Part shown: positions 1 to 9,135 of the stretch, piece by piece
How positions within the stretch are numbered: the first letter of the stretch is position 1
Layout: each line of letters opens with the position of its first letter
Origin: Streptomyces cinereus
GTDB taxonomy: Bacteria; Pseudomonadota; Gammaproteobacteria; Pseudomonadales; Moraxellaceae
Assembly: GCA_014647715.1 (NCBI GenBank)
Contig: BMPS01000003.1
Span: forward strand, 62,001-126,000
Length of the DNA: 64,000 nt
Direction of reading: 5' to 3'
The notes under the pieces: generated by a model
Seen by the model: only the letters and a program-made list of their open reading frames with translations
Database searches by the model: none
Told to the model about the DNA's origin: nothing
Position numbers and translations under genes: made by a program

Positions 1-329
1 CCTTAAACGAGCAGCCAGGCAGCACCTCGCCCGTGTTTAGCGTACAACCAACGGCAACCAAACTAAAGGTCTCGGGCGTGGCGCTATTTTCGGCAGGTGA
101 TATCGATGTGAGTCACGACTGCGAGCAGTTGATTTATCAAGACCCTAGCCATAGCATCTATCAAAAAATCACCGTAAAAGACAACCGTATTTTATCTGCA
201 GTGCTATATGGTGATGTACAAGAGGGCGGTTGGTTTTTTGAACTGATTCAAAACCAACAAGATATTTCAGCCATCAAAGATAAATTACTGTTTGGCAAAG
301 CGTTTTGTGAAGAGTTGCTGGCGGGCTGA
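1..329 (+). CDS. FAD-dependent nitrate/nitrite reductase electron-transfer subunit (NasB/NirB N-terminal type), 3' end
   Basis: The reading frame is open from the window edge (codons in phase from base 3) and ends with TGA at 327-329, so only the C-terminus is present. The visible part contains the stretch VSGVALFSAGDI, then YQKI, a DNRI turn, AVLYGD and a terminal LLFGK. This is the usual C-terminal cap of the FAD/NAD(P)H-dependent pyridine nucleotide-disulfide oxidoreductases that feed electrons to assimilatory nitrate or nitrite reductase. It ends 39 bp before nasA on the same strand, which supports a shared nitrate-assimilation operon. An internal GTG at 33 is not a real start. Family membership is fairly clear, but whether it serves nitrate or nitrite reductase cannot be decided from this fragment. 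Confidence 0.75.
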   Translation, partial: LNEQPGSTSPVFSVQPTATKLKVSGVALFSAGDIDVSHDCEQLIYQDPSHSIYQKITVKDNRILSAVLYGDVQEGGWFFELIQNQQDISAIKDKLLFGKAFCEELLAG

Positions 330-368
330 TCTGACTGGTAGAAATTAAAAATAGTAAAAGGTTAACGT

Positions 369-3140
369 GTGACAACAACTATACAACATTTAGCATCACA
401 AAAATCTCCCCTGACCCAAGTCAAAACCACCTGTGCCTATTGTGGTGTTGGCTGTGGCGTGTTGGCGACGATTGATGAGAATACCCAACACGTCAGCATT
501 GACGGTGATCCAACCCATCCTGCCAACTTTGGCAAATTATGCTCCAAAGGCAAAGCGTTGGGCGATACGCTCGATCGTGACCGCCGTTTGGCACATCCGA
601 TGATTCATGGCGAGGCAGTCGATTGGGATACCGCCACCGATTTTGTTGCCAAATCATTGCAACAGACCATTGATGAATATGGCGCCGACAGCATTATGCT
701 ATATGTATCGGGACAACTGCTCACCGAAGATTATTACGTGGCAAACAAATTTACTAAAGGTTTTTTGGGTACCAATAATTTGGACTCCAATTCTCGACTG
801 TGTATGTCATCAGCGGTGGCTGGCTACAAGCGAGCATTTGGCTCGGACACTGTGCCTTGTAATTATGAAGACATCGAAAACAGCGACCTATTTATCATTA
901 TCGGTTCGAATATGGCGTGGTGTCATCCGATTTTATTTGGTCGGTTAAAATCCAGCAAACAAGCCAATCCCAACAAAAAAATCGTGGTGATTGACCCACG
1001 AGCCACTGACAGCACCGCGATTGCTGACTTGCATTTGCCGATTCGCTCTGGCACAGATACCCATTTATTTGTCGGACTACTCAATTACTTGCACCAAAAC
1101 GGCTATGCCAATCACGATTATCTCAGGCATTGTGACAATCTTGCTGATGCGCTTGCAGCCAGTGACAGTTGGACGATTAAAAAAGTTGCCAAAATCTGCG
1201 GTGTCAACGAAAGTAATTTAACCGAGTTTTACCAATTGTTTGCCACTACCACGAAAACCGTGAGTTTTTACTCCATGGGTGTCAATCAAGCCAGTAATGG
1301 CACTGATAAAGTCAATAGCATTATCAATTGTCACCTTTATACAGGCAAACTGGGTTATCAAGGGGCAGGGGCATTCTCAATTACAGGACAGCCCAATGCC
1401 ATGGGTGGGCGAGAGGTCGGGGCGTTAGCCAATCTGCTTGCCAGTCATTTTGAGCTCAAAAACAGCGACCATCGTCAAACAGTAGCCAACTTTTGGCAAG
1501 CACCGACTAGCATTAGTGGTAAAGATGGTGTCAAGGCAACCCAATGTGCCGATGCTATTTTGGAGGGGCAAATTAAAGCGATTTGGATTATGGCGACCAA
1601 TCCTGTAGTCAGTCTGCCAGAAGCAGACAAATTTGCCATGGCATTACAGCAATGCCCACTGGTCATCGTGTCTGACTGCTCAAAAGACAGCGACACGCTC
1701 GACTTTGCTCATGTGGCTTTGCCCGCGCAAGGCTGGAGTGAAAAATCAGGCACGGTCACCAACAGCGAACGTCGTATCTCTCGCCAGCGCCGCTTAGTCA
1801 CCCCATTTGCTGACGCCAAGCCTGACTGGTGGATAGTCAGCCAAGTAGCACAGAAAATGGGTTTTGTGGGTTTTGATTACACCCACGAATCGCAAGTGTT
1901 TGCCGAACACGCTCGGCTTAGTGGCGAGAAGAATGGCGGTGAAAAAAATACAGATAGCCGAAGTTTTAATATCAGCCATTTAGCCAATATTAGCCAAAAC
2001 GAGTATGATAATTTGGCACCGTTTCAATGGGGTCAACCGCATTATTTTGGACTACAAAAACAAGACGCACACACCACTATCGGCACCACTTATACCGATA
2101 CCCAAAAACTGCATTTTGTCACCGTTAATCCTGCAGTACCCAAGTCATTGCCTGATGAGCAATATCCACTGGTGCTTAACACAGGTCGCTCGCGTGACCA
2201 ATGGCATACCATGACCCGCACAGGGATTGCCCCACAGCTCAATCAGCATTTACCGCACCCACTGGTTGCGATTCACCCGAGTGACGCCAAACCTTTGGGT
2301 CTACAAAATAACGATTTTGTGCAGATTAACAGTCCCAATGGTACTATCTTAGTGCGGGCGGATGTGACTGAAAAACAACGCCAAGGCGATGTATTTATAC
2401 CTATGCACTGGAATCAGCACTTTGCCGCCAATGCGCGTGTCGGTAAGCTTATCAGCAATCATCATGACCCATTTTCACAGCAACCGCAGCTCAAGCACCA
2501 ACCTGTCAGGCTGCAAAAACGGACCATGCAAGCATTTGGATGGTTATTGATTGATAAACACTGTGATGAAAACCTGCTAACTTGGCTCGAATCGCCAGAT
2601 ATGACTTATTGGGTGCGTAATCGCCAGTCAAACAGTAGCCAGTATTTTTTTGCCATTGATAATCAGTCTGCGGCCATGACAACTTGGTTTGATAAGCAAT
2701 ATTGGCAACAGCAGTTAAGTGTATGGCTCAATCAACAGGCGCAAGCCTACAACTTCGATATTATCCATTATCAACATATTGATACCGATAACACCAGCCA
2801 GGATTTACGACTTGCGATATTGCAAAACGGGCAAGTCCATGCGCTAGTATTTTTGAGCACCCACGAGCATAAACTACCCACCCATAACTGGCTAGATAGC
2901 CAATTTGGCAGAAGTCTTGATAACCATACGCGTAAATGGCTACTAATGGGCAAACCTGCTACGGGTTTTATTGATACAGGGCGGATTGTTTGCTCTTGTA
3001 TGTCCGTGGGTGAAAATACCATTGTTGAGACGATAAAAAAATATCACTGTAAAACCGTCGTTGAGGTTGGCAAACATTGCAAAGCAGGCACCAATTGTGG
3101 CTCCTGTCTAGGAGAGATTAGCAAAATTTTAGCGGGGTGA
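369..3140 (+). CDS. nasA: Assimilatory nitrate reductase catalytic subunit, with C-terminal BFD-like [2Fe-2S] domain
   Basis: Reduces nitrate to nitrite in the cytoplasm for nitrogen assimilation, using a bis-MGD molybdenum cofactor. The 923-residue protein begins at GTG 369. Near the N-terminus four cysteines (C22, C25, C29, C58) match the [4Fe-4S] cluster of the molybdopterin oxidoreductase family. C145 in SRLCMSS is the expected Mo ligand. The molybdopterin dinucleotide-binding domain lies around residues 640-760. The last 55 residues form a BFD-like [2Fe-2S] domain (GRIVCSCM, then HCKAGTNCGSC), as in Klebsiella NasA, which takes electrons from an FAD partner. The neighbouring upstream fragment is that kind of partner. 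No frameshift is visible and the length is normal for NasA with the extra domain. Confidence 0.93.
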   Translation: MTTTIQHLASQKSPLTQVKTTCAYCGVGCGVLATIDENTQHVSIDGDPTHPANFGKLCSKGKALGDTLDRDRRLAHPMIHGEAVDWDTATDFVAKSLQQTIDEYGADSIMLYVSGQLLTEDYYVANKFTKGFLGTNNLDSNSRLCMSSAVAGYKRAFGSDTVPCNYEDIENSDLFIIIGSNMAWCHPILFGRLKSSKQANPNKKIVVIDPRATDSTAIADLHLPIRSGTDTHLFVGLLNYLHQNGYANHDYLRHCDNLADALAASDSWTIKKVAKICGVNESNLTEFYQLFATTTKTVSFYSMGVNQASNGTDKVNSIINCHLYTGKLGYQGAGAFSITGQPNAMGGREVGALANLLASHFELKNSDHRQTVANFWQAPTSISGKDGVKATQCADAILEGQIKAIWIMATNPVVSLPEADKFAMALQQCPLVIVSDCSKDSDTLDFAHVALPAQGWSEKSGTVTNSERRISRQRRLVTPFADAKPDWWIVSQVAQKMGFVGFDYTHESQVFAEHARLSGEKNGGEKNTDSRSFNISHLANISQNEYDNLAPFQWGQPHYFGLQKQDAHTTIGTTYTDTQKLHFVTVNPAVPKSLPDEQYPLVLNTGRSRDQWHTMTRTGIAPQLNQHLPHPLVAIHPSDAKPLGLQNNDFVQINSPNGTILVRADVTEKQRQGDVFIPMHWNQHFAANARVGKLISNHHDPFSQQPQLKHQPVRLQKRTMQAFGWLLIDKHCDENLLTWLESPDMTYWVRNRQSNSSQYFFAIDNQSAAMTTWFDKQYWQQQLSVWLNQQAQAYNFDIIHYQHIDTDNTSQDLRLAILQNGQVHALVFLSTHEHKLPTHNWLDSQFGRSLDNHTRKWLLMGKPATGFIDTGRIVCSCMSVGENTIVETIKKYHCKTVVEVGKHCKAGTNCGSCLGEISKILAG

Positions 3141-3174
3141 AATTGTTATAACTTGTTGAAAGGATGATTGGGTG

Positions 3175-3208
3175 AACTTTAAGCCACTTTATAATTTCGC
3201 TTAAAGTT
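3175..3208 (+). terminator. Hairpin after nasA, possible terminator
   Basis: Perfect 10-bp inverted repeat, AACTTTAAGC (3175-3184) and GCTTAAAGTT (3199-3208), with a 14-nt loop, 34 bp after the nasA stop. No strong U-tract follows, so it may be a weak terminator or a transcript-end stabilising stem. Confidence 0.4.
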
Positions 3209-3286
3209 GCCTGATTTCACTTGGTTGCTTATTGATAACTAGCTTTAGAGAATTAAAAAAAAGCAAAAGAATTGAAAAAATTAATT

Positions 3287-3305
3287 GATAATGATTATCA
3301 TTTAT
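3287..3305 (+). promoter_or_regulatory. Fur box upstream of the first TonB receptor
   Basis: GATAATGATTATCATTTAT matches 15 of 19 positions of the canonical Fur box GATAATGATAATCATTATC and lies 57 bp before the receptor start. The same 19-mer occurs again at 7877-7895 before exbB. Iron-responsive repression by Fur is the natural inference. Confidence 0.85.
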
Positions 3306-3362
3306 ATTATCATTCTTGCTGCTTTGTAACGCTTCTCTTTTTTTATATATCTGAGTGATTTT

Positions 3363-5387
3363 ATGAATACTGCCAATGCTAGTTTACCGCCGCGTGGTGC
3401 TTTGCGCTATTTAACTCTGTGTGTATTAACCACCCTTTATTCACCGTTGGCAACAGCGAGTGAGCCAGAACCCGTCACTACCTTGCAGACCATTACTTTT
3501 AATGCCCGTCAATATACCCCAGCCAAACAAACTGAGAACGTCCGCCATGACAGCTCAGTCAAGGTACAGCAAGCTGATTTACTCAATCAATATTTACCGA
3601 CGGTTGCTGGGGTGAATGTCGGTGGCACTTCGGGGATGGATCAGCATATTTATATTCGCGGTTTGGGCTCAGACAATGCAGGCAGTGCCTTAAAAATCAC
3701 CGTGGATGGGGTGCGCCAACCGGAAACGCGCGGTTTTAACCACTCCGGAATTAGTGGACTTGACCCAGATTTGTATAAAACAACAGAGGTGTCAGTGGGT
3801 AATAACTCGGTGACTTTGGGCAATAATGCCATCGGTGGCGGTGTGGCGTTTACCACGGTGGATGCACAAGACTTGCTACTACCAGATCAAAAAATGGGGG
3901 CAAAGGTTAAACTTGGCTATGCCAGTAACGATCAGCAATTTCAGCGAAGCCTAACGACCTATGCCAAACCCAATGACCACTTGGACATGATTGTGTCTTA
4001 TAGTGAGCGTGACAGCGATGGCGGCGAAGATGGCAAAGGCAACCACATCCAAGGTGATGATATTACCATCAAAAGTATACTAGCCAAAGTCAATGTGATG
4101 CCGGCAGAAGGTCACAAAATTACTGCCAGTTACCAAAGCTATGATAATGACGGCAACTATCCATTTCGCCCCAATATCGGCTACCAAGCCAATTTACCCG
4201 ATAATATTCATCCTGGCTACAGCAATAATGAAACCTATGCACTCGGCTATGAGTATAAACCGCATAGCAATTTTGAGCTAAACAGCAAAATTTATCATTT
4301 AACCAATGAATCGCTATCGCAAGGACTGCGCGGCACGACTCCCTCGCGTGTAGCCACATCAGGCAAAACCGATGGCATGACGGCAAGTATCAAACAGCAA
4401 CTGACGCAGCATCATGGTGACCATGCTTTGACACATACGCTCAACTATGGGGTAGAAGGCTATAAAAAATCAGCGACGTTAGAGAGTAGTGATATCACAG
4501 AAGACGCTACCAGCGTAGGGGTGTACTTACAAGACCGAATCGAATTGGGACGATTTGCGCTGACGCCTGGCGTACGCTTTGACCATTATAAGCCGTCAGA
4601 GCGCTTAAGCAGTGACGACTACAATCAACTGTCGGGCGCATTGGCAGGGGAATTTAAACTAACGCCAAATCACAGCTTATTTGCCAGTTATACCCAATTG
4701 TTTAATGGACCACCCTTGCCAGAAACCGTCTACCAATCTGGGCAAACCTTCGTCAATAAAGACCTCGAAGCAGAAACAGGCGCAAATGCAGAGCTGGGTA
4801 TCAGTAGCCGTTTTCAAGGGGTATTTGACAGTCAAGACAGTATGTCGCTGACAGCCAAAGTCTTTGATACCCAGTATGACAATAAAATCGACCGCGTAAC
4901 AGGCGTTGACTGTGCCACAGGCAACTCAGTGACAGGCGGGCAATGTGCTAGCTACATCAATGCCGGTGAAACTACCGTCAAAGGCTACGAGCTGAGCGCA
5001 AAATATCGGCTAAACAATATGCGCTTAAATGCAGGCTACGCCCATGCCAAAAGCGAAACCGAGCAAGGTTACCAACTCAATAAAGACTCAGGCGATCAGT
5101 TAAACCTTGGCTTTAATTATGACATCAATGACAAATTCAGCCTTGGAAGTGCCATCCGCCATGTCAAAGGTTTAACGCGTCGCACCAGCGCTACTGCTGT
5201 GGCTGATTTGCCAAGTTTTACCACCTATGATGTATTTGGTAGCTATCGTCCAAGCGCGTTACCGCAATTAACCGTGGATGCTGGCGTGTATAACCTTACA
5301 GATGCTTACTACTATGAGCACGTATCCAATACCGGTGATAAAGCCATGGGACGCAATGTCAAAGTAGCGCTAAGTTATCAGTTTTAA
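3363..5387 (+). CDS. TonB-dependent outer membrane receptor, heme/hemoglobin type
   Basis: Imports an iron source across the outer membrane using TonB-ExbBD energy. The 674-residue protein has a signal peptide (hydrophobic segment about residues 17-32, likely cleaved after ATA). A plug domain follows (about 45-170) with IYIRGLG, KITVDGVRQPE, LDPDLYKTTEVSVG and GNNAIGGGVAF. The C-terminal beta-barrel ends in the aromatic YQF. The plug pattern, with a long VTVDGxRQ segment then LDPDL and NSVTLGNNAIGG, is characteristic of the heme/hemoglobin receptor branch (HmuR/ShuA-like). I infer the substrate from that and cannot confirm it. A Fur box lies directly upstream. A second receptor gene follows after a strong hairpin. 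Confidence 0.8.
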   Translation: MNTANASLPPRGALRYLTLCVLTTLYSPLATASEPEPVTTLQTITFNARQYTPAKQTENVRHDSSVKVQQADLLNQYLPTVAGVNVGGTSGMDQHIYIRGLGSDNAGSALKITVDGVRQPETRGFNHSGISGLDPDLYKTTEVSVGNNSVTLGNNAIGGGVAFTTVDAQDLLLPDQKMGAKVKLGYASNDQQFQRSLTTYAKPNDHLDMIVSYSERDSDGGEDGKGNHIQGDDITIKSILAKVNVMPAEGHKITASYQSYDNDGNYPFRPNIGYQANLPDNIHPGYSNNETYALGYEYKPHSNFELNSKIYHLTNESLSQGLRGTTPSRVATSGKTDGMTASIKQQLTQHHGDHALTHTLNYGVEGYKKSATLESSDITEDATSVGVYLQDRIELGRFALTPGVRFDHYKPSERLSSDDYNQLSGALAGEFKLTPNHSLFASYTQLFNGPPLPETVYQSGQTFVNKDLEAETGANAELGISSRFQGVFDSQDSMSLTAKVFDTQYDNKIDRVTGVDCATGNSVTGGQCASYINAGETTVKGYELSAKYRLNNMRLNAGYAHAKSETEQGYQLNKDSGDQLNLGFNYDINDKFSLGSAIRHVKGLTRRTSATAVADLPSFTTYDVFGSYRPSALPQLTVDAGVYNLTDAYYYEHVSNTGDKAMGRNVKVALSYQF

Positions 5388-5390
5388 ACT

Positions 5391-5429
5391 CAATGGGCGA
5401 TAGCCATCAGCATGATGGCTTGCCCATTG
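5391..5429 (+). terminator. Strong intercistronic hairpin between the two receptor genes
   Basis: Two stacked inverted repeats: CAATGGGC (5391-5398) with GCCCATTG (5422-5429), enclosing AGCCATCA (5402-5409) with TGATGGCT (5413-5420) around a 3-nt loop. It starts 4 bp after the stop of the first receptor. The U-tract after it is poor (cggtttaatatttt), so it could be a partial terminator, an RNase barrier or a differential-expression stem. It also covers the ATG at 5412, which argues for the later start at 5472. Confidence 0.6.
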
Positions 5430-5471
5430 CGGTTTAATATTTTCATAAAATATTGCAGAGACACTTTGCTT

Positions 5472-7694
5472 ATGTCCAAAATCCAATTTTTTACCCGTCC
5501 TACTACCACAAGGTTTGGCGGGGTATCAAAACAATTGCCTAGGGTATTCATCGGTGTATTTTCTACGTTTACTACCATGGCTTATGCCCAGACGGATACG
5601 ACTGCCAGTGCAGTGGATACGGCGGCTTTAACGGATAACGGCAATGACCCACAGCTTGCCGTTACCACGCTTGACACCATTATCATTCGGGCAGAAGATG
5701 CCAGTCAGCAATATGCTGCTACCCAAGCGACCACTATTTTAAAATCGGATGAAAAATTGTTTGATAGCGCAAAATCGGTGAGCGTGGTCACGCAAAATCA
5801 GCTGCAACAAAAACAGGCGACTACGTTAGCCGATGCGCTTAAAGGCGTAGCAGGGGTAACGACAGGGCAGTATGGTCGTCGTGGTTGGGATGATATTGCG
5901 ATTCGCGGACAATTAGCAAGCTCACAGATCCTGGTCGATGGGATGCGCACAGCGACTTCTAGCAATTTTTTAAATAGTATGGATATCTCTGGGCTAGAAT
6001 CAATCGAGGTGGTCAAAGGCCCCGACAGCGTCGGCTTCGGGCAGATGATGCCGGGCGGTGTGGTTAATTTAACCACCAAAAAACCCAAAGACGAAACATT
6101 CAAAAATCTCACACTCTCAGCAGGCAGCAACGATTTTTATCAAGCAGCCTTTGATATCAACTATGCCCCCAATGGTTCAACCGATGGGGCGTTTCGTCTC
6201 AATGGGCGTATTTCTGACCAAAATGACCCCACCGATTATGTGTATTTCAAAAATTACTATCTAGCGCCTTCTTATCGTTTTGCACTCGGTGATAACACGG
6301 ATGTCACTTTGTTGGCAAGCTACCAAAAGCATGATTACATCCGCCAACAAGGGCTACCACTACAAAATAACGCCTACAAAACATACCCATCAAGTTTATT
6401 TTTTGGTGAGCCCAATTATACTGTCCAAGATGAGCGCTATAGTCTCGGCTATCAGCTTAACCATGATTTTGACTCAGGTTGGCGTCTCAAGCAAAACTTT
6501 GCGCTATCAAGACGCGTCGCCGATGCCGATGCGATTTTGGCAAGCGGTACATCGCCGATAACCACTACGGGCAATATCAAACGCCAGTTAAGCTTGCTCG
6601 ATAAGCAAGACACTATCGTGTCAATGGACAATCGTTTTGACAAAACCTTTAGTCATGGTAACGTCAGTCACGCGGTGTCAGTGGGGTTAGACGCCTTTCA
6701 TGAGCGTAGTGATTATCAGCAACAAGTGTATGCTTATAGCCCCTTAAACTTAAACAATCCTGTCTATGGTGTGGGCAAAATCACCAATACCACACCCACC
6801 ACCGACAAGCACAGTGTAAATTATTTACAGTATCTGGGGCTATATGCCAAAGATATCATCAAAGTGAATTCTCACTGGATTATCGACTTGGCAGGGCGTC
6901 ATGATTGGTCAGATGTCAAAAGCAACGATTTGCAAAAAGATACCACCGTCAAAAATTCTGACAATGCTTTCACCGGCTCAGCCTCATTGATGTATCAAGT
7001 CAATGACAAAATTGCGCCGTATATCAGCTATGCCGCCGCATTTTTGGCGACCACGGACGCGGGCAAAGATGGCGATTTACTTGACCCAGAGAAAGGCGAA
7101 CAATACGAAATTGGCGTCAAATTGCAAACGCCAGACGAGCGCACCCAAGCCTCGCTGAGCTATTATGATTTGACGCGAAAAAACGTCAGCGAAAGTTATA
7201 CTGATGGTACAGAGACTTATAATGTGGCGGTTGGCGAGCAACAAACCAAAGGTTTTGAGGCTGAACTGACTTCAGTAGTCAATGACAACTGGAACGTTAG
7301 CGCAGGCTATAGCTATATCCCCACCGCCAAAATCACCCAAGCGTCCAACAAATCCGATTATGTTGTCGGTCAGCGTATCAACCATATACCCAAACAAGCC
7401 TTCAATATCAGCACACAATACTATTTTGCGCCATCGCATTTGGGCTGGTATGTCGGGGCAGGGGCTCGTTATGAAGGGCAACATCATGTTGAGCGTGGCT
7501 CATCTAAAGTCGATTTACCAAGCTATAACCTATATGATGTTGAAGCAGGCTATAGTGCTAACCATTGGCAATTGGGTCTGTCGGTCAAAAACTTAACCGA
7601 TAAAGCCTATTATTCAGGCACAAGCCCGAATGCCGCTATGATTATGTTTGGTGAGCCCCGTACTGTGCGAGCAAATTTAACCTATAAATTTTAG
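5472..7694 (+). CDS. TonB-dependent siderophore receptor (FhuA/FpvA-like)
   Basis: Outer membrane receptor for a ferric siderophore. From ATG 5472 the protein has 740 residues, with a signal peptide ending near TTMAYAQ. The plug shows KSVSVVTQNQLQQKQ, LADALKGVAGVTTGQ, DDIAIRGQ, QILVDGMR, ESIEVVKGPDSVGFGQ and PGGVVNLTTKKP, the standard TonB siderophore receptor signature (TIGR01783-like). The barrel ends in TYKF. An in-frame ATG at 5412 would add 20 residues but lies in a hairpin and spoils the signal peptide, so I prefer 5472. There is no separate Fur box, so expression probably comes from the promoter of the preceding receptor. The siderophore itself cannot be named from sequence. Confidence 0.88.
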   Translation: MSKIQFFTRPTTTRFGGVSKQLPRVFIGVFSTFTTMAYAQTDTTASAVDTAALTDNGNDPQLAVTTLDTIIIRAEDASQQYAATQATTILKSDEKLFDSAKSVSVVTQNQLQQKQATTLADALKGVAGVTTGQYGRRGWDDIAIRGQLASSQILVDGMRTATSSNFLNSMDISGLESIEVVKGPDSVGFGQMMPGGVVNLTTKKPKDETFKNLTLSAGSNDFYQAAFDINYAPNGSTDGAFRLNGRISDQNDPTDYVYFKNYYLAPSYRFALGDNTDVTLLASYQKHDYIRQQGLPLQNNAYKTYPSSLFFGEPNYTVQDERYSLGYQLNHDFDSGWRLKQNFALSRRVADADAILASGTSPITTTGNIKRQLSLLDKQDTIVSMDNRFDKTFSHGNVSHAVSVGLDAFHERSDYQQQVYAYSPLNLNNPVYGVGKITNTTPTTDKHSVNYLQYLGLYAKDIIKVNSHWIIDLAGRHDWSDVKSNDLQKDTTVKNSDNAFTGSASLMYQVNDKIAPYISYAAAFLATTDAGKDGDLLDPEKGEQYEIGVKLQTPDERTQASLSYYDLTRKNVSESYTDGTETYNVAVGEQQTKGFEAELTSVVNDNWNVSAGYSYIPTAKITQASNKSDYVVGQRINHIPKQAFNISTQYYFAPSHLGWYVGAGARYEGQHHVERGSSKVDLPSYNLYDVEAGYSANHWQLGLSVKNLTDKAYYSGTSPNAAMIMFGEPRTVRANLTYKF

Positions 7695-7765
7695 GCGGTA
7701 ATGTGACAAAACTTTATTTTGACTAAGATAAAGCTAACACAAAGTGAAGATAAAAAAGTATGAGG

Positions 7766-7845
7766 TTTTAAAATTAATTAATTTTAAAGTTACTTCATCT
7801 TAAAGTCATTTGATTTTAAAATTGCTGGATTTTAAAGTTGCTTGT
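7766..7845 (+). repeat. Five tandem 16-bp degenerate repeats upstream of exbB
   Basis: Five exactly 16-bp units in a row: TTTTAAAATTAATTAA (7766), TTTTAAAGTTACTTCA (7782), TCTTAAAGTCATTTGA (7798), TTTTAAAATTGCTGGA (7814) and TTTTAAAGTTGCTTGT (7830). The consensus is roughly TTTTAAAGTTGCTTGA. The array sits between the receptor stop and the exbB Fur box, in non-coding DNA. Function unknown; it could be a phased A/T-rich upstream element or an array of protein-binding sites. Confidence 0.75.
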
Positions 7846-7876
7846 TAAATCGAACCTAATTTTTAATATTTTTGTT

Positions 7877-7895
7877 GATAATGATTATCATTTAT
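7877..7895 (+). promoter_or_regulatory. Fur box upstream of exbB
   Basis: GATAATGATTATCATTTAT, identical over 19 bases to the box at 3287-3305. It lies 49 bp before the preferred exbB start, so exbB-exbD form a second Fur-controlled unit. Confidence 0.85.
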
Positions 7896-7944
7896 ACTAA
7901 CATTTAAAGTTAGTTATTATATTTATCGTGTTATAGGAATGATT

Positions 7945-8610
7945 ATGGATTTTGCAAATTACTGGCAATATACAGATGTAGTGACCAAGACGTTATTTTT
8001 TGTGTTAATTGTCTTATCGATGCTGTCTTGGATTACAGGCATTTTACGTATCTTAAATAGCCAAAAAATTGCCAAAACAGTGTCGCAAGATTTGACCCAG
8101 CAAATTTACCAGCAGCAATCTCAACTGCCCCCCTTATCCCTAGACAATCAAAAATTAGTCACTGAGCAGCAGCTACTGCAACAGCTCAATCGCTACCGTT
8201 TTGCCAGTGAGCAGGGCTTAAATATCCTTGGCACGACCGCTGCCATTGCCCCTTTTATTGGGCTATTTGGTACCGTGTGGGGGATTTTTCATGCCTTGCA
8301 TAGCATTGCTAAATCAGGTCAAGCAGGACTTGGTCAAGTCGCAGGACCGGTTGGGGAGGCTTTGATTATGACTGGGCTTGGGCTTGCGGTAGCGATTCCT
8401 GCGGTCATTATGTACAATGTCATAGTACGAATAAATCGCAAAGCCATGCACCAAGCGAATGACACAGCGCATACCTTGCTTGCCAACGTGTTAATGAATT
8501 CTTCCACCCAAGTTACGCAAACTAGTTTAGCGGCTCAACCCCATTTGCAAACTAGCTCGCCGCCCAAGCAACAAACTAACGCCGCTGACTTAATGCTGAA
8601 AAACGCCTAA
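7945..8610 (+). CDS. exbB: Biopolymer transport protein ExbB (MotA/TolQ/ExbB proton channel)
   Basis: Inner-membrane proton channel subunit that, with ExbD, energises TonB for the outer membrane receptors. There are three transmembrane segments: about residues 14-37, then a pair in the conserved core with GTTAAIAPFIGLFGTVWGI and MTGLGLAVAIPAVIMYN. The 221-residue length is typical. The C-terminus is an unusual Gln/Ser/Thr-rich tail. Start chosen at ATG 7945 because AGGA at 7935-7938 is 6 nt upstream; the ATG at 7939 would touch it. exbD follows after 47 bp. No tonB gene is present in the window, so TonB must be encoded elsewhere. Confidence 0.9.
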   Translation: MDFANYWQYTDVVTKTLFFVLIVLSMLSWITGILRILNSQKIAKTVSQDLTQQIYQQQSQLPPLSLDNQKLVTEQQLLQQLNRYRFASEQGLNILGTTAAIAPFIGLFGTVWGIFHALHSIAKSGQAGLGQVAGPVGEALIMTGLGLAVAIPAVIMYNVIVRINRKAMHQANDTAHTLLANVLMNSSTQVTQTSLAAQPHLQTSSPPKQQTNAADLMLKNA

Positions 8611-8657
8611 CCTTGACCCATCGCTAAACAGATAAATAGATAAACAGGGAATAACTT

Positions 8658-9059
8658 ATGGCATTTCAACTCGGTGATGACGCTTCGACGGGCATGAATG
8701 AAATCAATCTGATTCCACTGATTGATATCATGCTAGTCTTGATGATTATTTTTTTGGTGACGGCAACGGTAATCAATCCCAGTGTACCGCTAAATTTGCC
8801 TAAAACCTCGGCACAAGTCAATGAAGCCCCGTCCAAAGTGATACAAGTAAGCATTGATAAAGATGGCAAGATTTTTTGGGATGATGCCAGTATCAGTTTG
8901 GCGCAATTAAACACGCGCTTTGCCGAACAAGGCAAATTAAGCGAGACCCCAAGCATTCAGCTACGCGTCGATAAAGACAGTCGATATGATACCGTCGCAC
9001 AAATCCTAGCAATAGCGAGCGAAAACAAGCTAACCAAGATTGCGTTTGTCAGTGAATAA
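8658..9059 (+). CDS. exbD: Biopolymer transport protein ExbD
   Basis: Partner of ExbB in the TonB energy-transducing complex. The 133-residue protein has one transmembrane segment near residues 22-42 within the family motif NEINLIPLIDIMLVLMIIF. The aspartate in PLIDIML is the conserved protonatable residue. A periplasmic domain of about 90 residues follows. It is same-strand and 47 bp after exbB, and probably shares its Fur-controlled promoter. The next Fur box begins 22 bp after its stop. Confidence 0.9.
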   Translation: MAFQLGDDASTGMNEINLIPLIDIMLVLMIIFLVTATVINPSVPLNLPKTSAQVNEAPSKVIQVSIDKDGKIFWDDASISLAQLNTRFAEQGKLSETPSIQLRVDKDSRYDTVAQILAIASENKLTKIAFVSE

Positions 9060-9081
9060 CCTGATTGAGAAAATTTCTATT

Positions 9082-9100
9082 GATAATAAGAATAATTATC
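9082..9100 (+). promoter_or_regulatory. Fur box upstream of bfd
   Basis: GATAATAAGAATAATTATC matches 16 of 19 positions of the Fur consensus. The flanking AATAATTATCATTATTATA (9091-9109) gives a second overlapping partial match. It lies 35 bp before bfd, consistent with Fur-repressed, iron-starvation-induced ferredoxin. Confidence 0.8.
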
Positions 9101-9135
9101 ATTATTATATAAGAAAATTTATCAACGAGGTGCGT

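Noticed and set aside
5412-5471. Earlier ATG of the siderophore receptor
   Set aside because: It is within a strong hairpin and would put 20 residues ahead of a signal peptide that starts cleanly at 5472.
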